Positions 13,147 through 14,532 of a DNA stretch of 14,532 bases are shown here, in pieces. Positions within the stretch are counted from its first letter, which is position 1. Each line of letters begins with the position of its first letter. This DNA is from Oscillospiraceae bacterium. Lineage in GTDB: Bacteria; Bacillota; Clostridia; Oscillospirales; Ruminococcaceae. A model generated the notes under the pieces. The model searched no databases, was not told the origin of the DNA, and saw only the letters and a list, made by a program, of their open reading frames with translations. The stretch spans positions 1-14,532 of the forward strand of contig JAFPYQ010000418.1 in assembly GCA_017394475.1 (NCBI GenBank), given 5' to 3'. A program made the position numbers and the translations under genes.

Positions 13147-14532
13147 TCAGAGTGATGATATATGCTCAAACACCTTGTCGGTGCTCCAGAAGAACATCTT
13201 GTATTTATAGCGTTCCTCTTTGAGCCCCATGCGTTCAAACAGATCCATGACAGGAGGCTGCACGCAGGAGAAGTAGACCATGCGCCCCTCGTTTATGAGC
13301 CTTTCGCAATATTCGTGAAGTGCCTCTATGCCCGAAAGATCGGCGACGGTGACGCCCCTCATGGAGAAGATGATATTGTAGCTGTCTCCCAGAGATTCTA
13401 TCTTTTCTTCAAGCTTTGAGCAGGTGCCGAAGTAGAGAGGCCCTGTGATGTAAACGACACTTGTGAATTTGAGCTTTTCGGGATCCGCCTTGTCGGTGCC
13501 TATCCTTTCGGGATCCACCTCAGCTACGGTGACCTGCATATCCGATACCTTAACAACGAACACTATGAGAGAGAAGATAACGCCTATGAGAATAGCCTTT
13601 GTAAGGTCGAACACCACAGTTGCCGCCATGGTGATAAGGTACTGGAGCATCGCCGTGCGCAGCTTTCTTGAAAAGATGGACTTGATGGTCTTGAAATCGT
13701 TCATCCTTATGGCTGTGACGATGAGCACGCCTGCAAGTGCGGAAAGTGGTATCATGGACATGACGCCGCCCAGTACAAACATGGAAAGACGGAGCACTGC
13801 CGCATGGAATACAGAGGTAAGGCGGGTCTCACCGCCGCTTTTTATGGCAACGCTGGTCCTGGCTATGGCAGCCGTGGAAGGAACGCCGCCGAATACAGGC
13901 AGCAGCATATTTCCTATGCCCTGTGCCACCAGCTCCACATCCGCATCAAGGCGTTCATTCTTCATGCGCCCTGCGGATGCACCGCAAAGCAGTGATTCTA
14001 TGAGACCCAGTGCTGCGATGGAAACAGCGGGAGCTATCATAGCCATGACAGTATCCGGTGAAACCGATGTGATATCGAGCCTGTCGGAAAGGAAGATGGT
14101 CTTTGGTATCTCACCCACCACAGCCACATCGAATTTGAAGATCATATTCGCAGCCGTTGCAAGGACTATTGCAGCCAGGGAACCCGGGCAGTATGCCGAC
14201 AGTTTCTGCGGATAGACGAACATGAACGCTATCACAGCGCAGCCGATGATGAACGCCGTAAGGTCAAGAGTCTGGGGAGTGGTGAAATAGCTGGCTATCT
14301 TTTCAAGGTTATTGAGCCCCGAGGAGTGCATCCCCGTCAGGTTATCCACCTGCCCGAGAGCGATTATCACCGCGATGCCGCTGGTAAAGCCGGTTATAAC
14401 GGGGGACGGCAGGTAGGAAACAAGGCCGCCCAGCTTGAATACACCGCAAAGCAGCAGTATCAGACCTGCAATGAAGCTTGATATGAACACGCCCTGTATG
14501 CCGTACTGCGCCACAAGGGAGATAAGTATGGC
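13147..14532 (-). CDS. SulP-family anion transporter with C-terminal STAS domain (5' end beyond window)
   Basis: The reading frame is open through the right edge, so the first part (about 90-100 residues by family length) is missing; 461 residues are visible. SulP proteins move sulfate, bicarbonate or other anions across the inner membrane. Visible marks are SYLPSPVITGFTSGIAVIIALGQ, then the signature ELVAQGIGNMLLPVFGG, PSTAAIARTSVAIKSGG (about 200-235), and several hydrophobic helices up to GVIFSLIVFVVKV. A cytoplasmic STAS domain follows from about residue 350, with VADLSGIEAL as the conserved loop. A GTG at 14514 could be misread as a start, but the upstream codons AILISL continue the membrane sequence. 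The carried anion cannot be told from sequence. It is separated from the sensor-cyclase gene by a terminator and so is its own transcript. Confidence 0.93.
   Translation of the reverse strand, partial: AILISLVAQYGIQGVFISSFIAGLILLLCGVFKLGGLVSYLPSPVITGFTSGIAVIIALGQVDNLTGMHSSGLNNLEKIASYFTTPQTLDLTAFIIGCAVIAFMFVYPQKLSAYCPGSLAAIVLATAANMIFKFDVAVVGEIPKTIFLSDRLDITSVSPDTVMAMIAPAVSIAALGLIESLLCGASAGRMKNERLDADVELVAQGIGNMLLPVFGGVPSTAAIARTSVAIKSGGETRLTSVFHAAVLRLSMFVLGGVMSMIPLSALAGVLIVTAIRMNDFKTIKSIFSRKLRTAMLQYLITMAATVVFDLTKAILIGVIFSLIVFVVKVSDMQVTVAEVDPERIGTDKADPEKLKFTSVVYITGPLYFGTCSKLEEKIESLGDSYNIIFSMRGVTVADLSGIEALHEYCERLINEGRMVYFSCVQPPVMDLFERMGLKEERYKYKMFFWSTDKVFEHISSL

Noticed and set aside
13463..14215. 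250-codon plus-strand frame opposite the SulP gene
   Set aside because: Its Ser/Thr/Ala/Met-rich translation is the expected antisense of membrane helices; the SulP signature is on the minus strand.

Overview
The window looks like chromosome from a plant-fibre-degrading Firmicute, most plausibly a Ruminococcus-type gut or rumen bacterium. This is inference from gene content (GH3 hemicellulase, CE20/SASA-like esterase, AraC regulators, a sugar-binding-domain/GGDEF fusion), AGGAG-type ribosome binding sites and moderate GC with AT-rich intergenic gaps. No rRNA, tRNA or CRISPR array was seen.

Layout. 1-1087: a consensus promoter with a palindromic operator-like site, a structured leader, and a single phage/ICE-type replication-initiation gene (TIGR02220 C-terminal domain) carrying a 33-bp coding tandem repeat; it looks like a mobile-element remnant or edge. 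1154-3592 (minus): a SASA/CE20-like carbohydrate acetylesterase translationally coupled to a GNAT acetyltransferase. 3593-3852: a gene-free stretch packed with inverted repeats, including a perfect 18-bp-arm palindrome. 3853-6515 (minus): an unknown DUF6348-like protein downstream of a lipoprotein with two internal 120-residue repeats; the lipoprotein's ribosome binding site forms one arm of a 12-bp inverted repeat. 6684-9725 (minus): a DUF4380-type sugar-fold protein followed by a GH3 beta-xylosidase/beta-glucosidase. 9726-10071: AT-rich divergent control region. 10072-10941 (plus): AraC regulator. 11025-12950 (minus): a soluble LacI-type ligand-binding domain fused to an intact GGDEF diguanylate cyclase. 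13147-14532 (minus): SulP anion transporter with STAS domain, cut by the right edge.

How the genes may work together (inference): the AraC protein probably controls the divergent DUF4380-GH3 pair, which would process xylo- or gluco-oligosaccharides, possibly in the cytoplasm since neither protein has a signal peptide. The acetylesterase could remove acetyl groups from the same kind of oligosaccharide. The sugar-sensor/GGDEF fusion would couple an intracellular ligand to cyclic-di-GMP. The lipoprotein/DUF6348 pair and the phage-type gene are functionally unexplained. The most notable unexplained DNA is the hairpin cluster at 3706-3798, the 12-bp inverted repeat at 6527-6584, and the regularly spaced AT-rich inverted repeats at 9842-9889.
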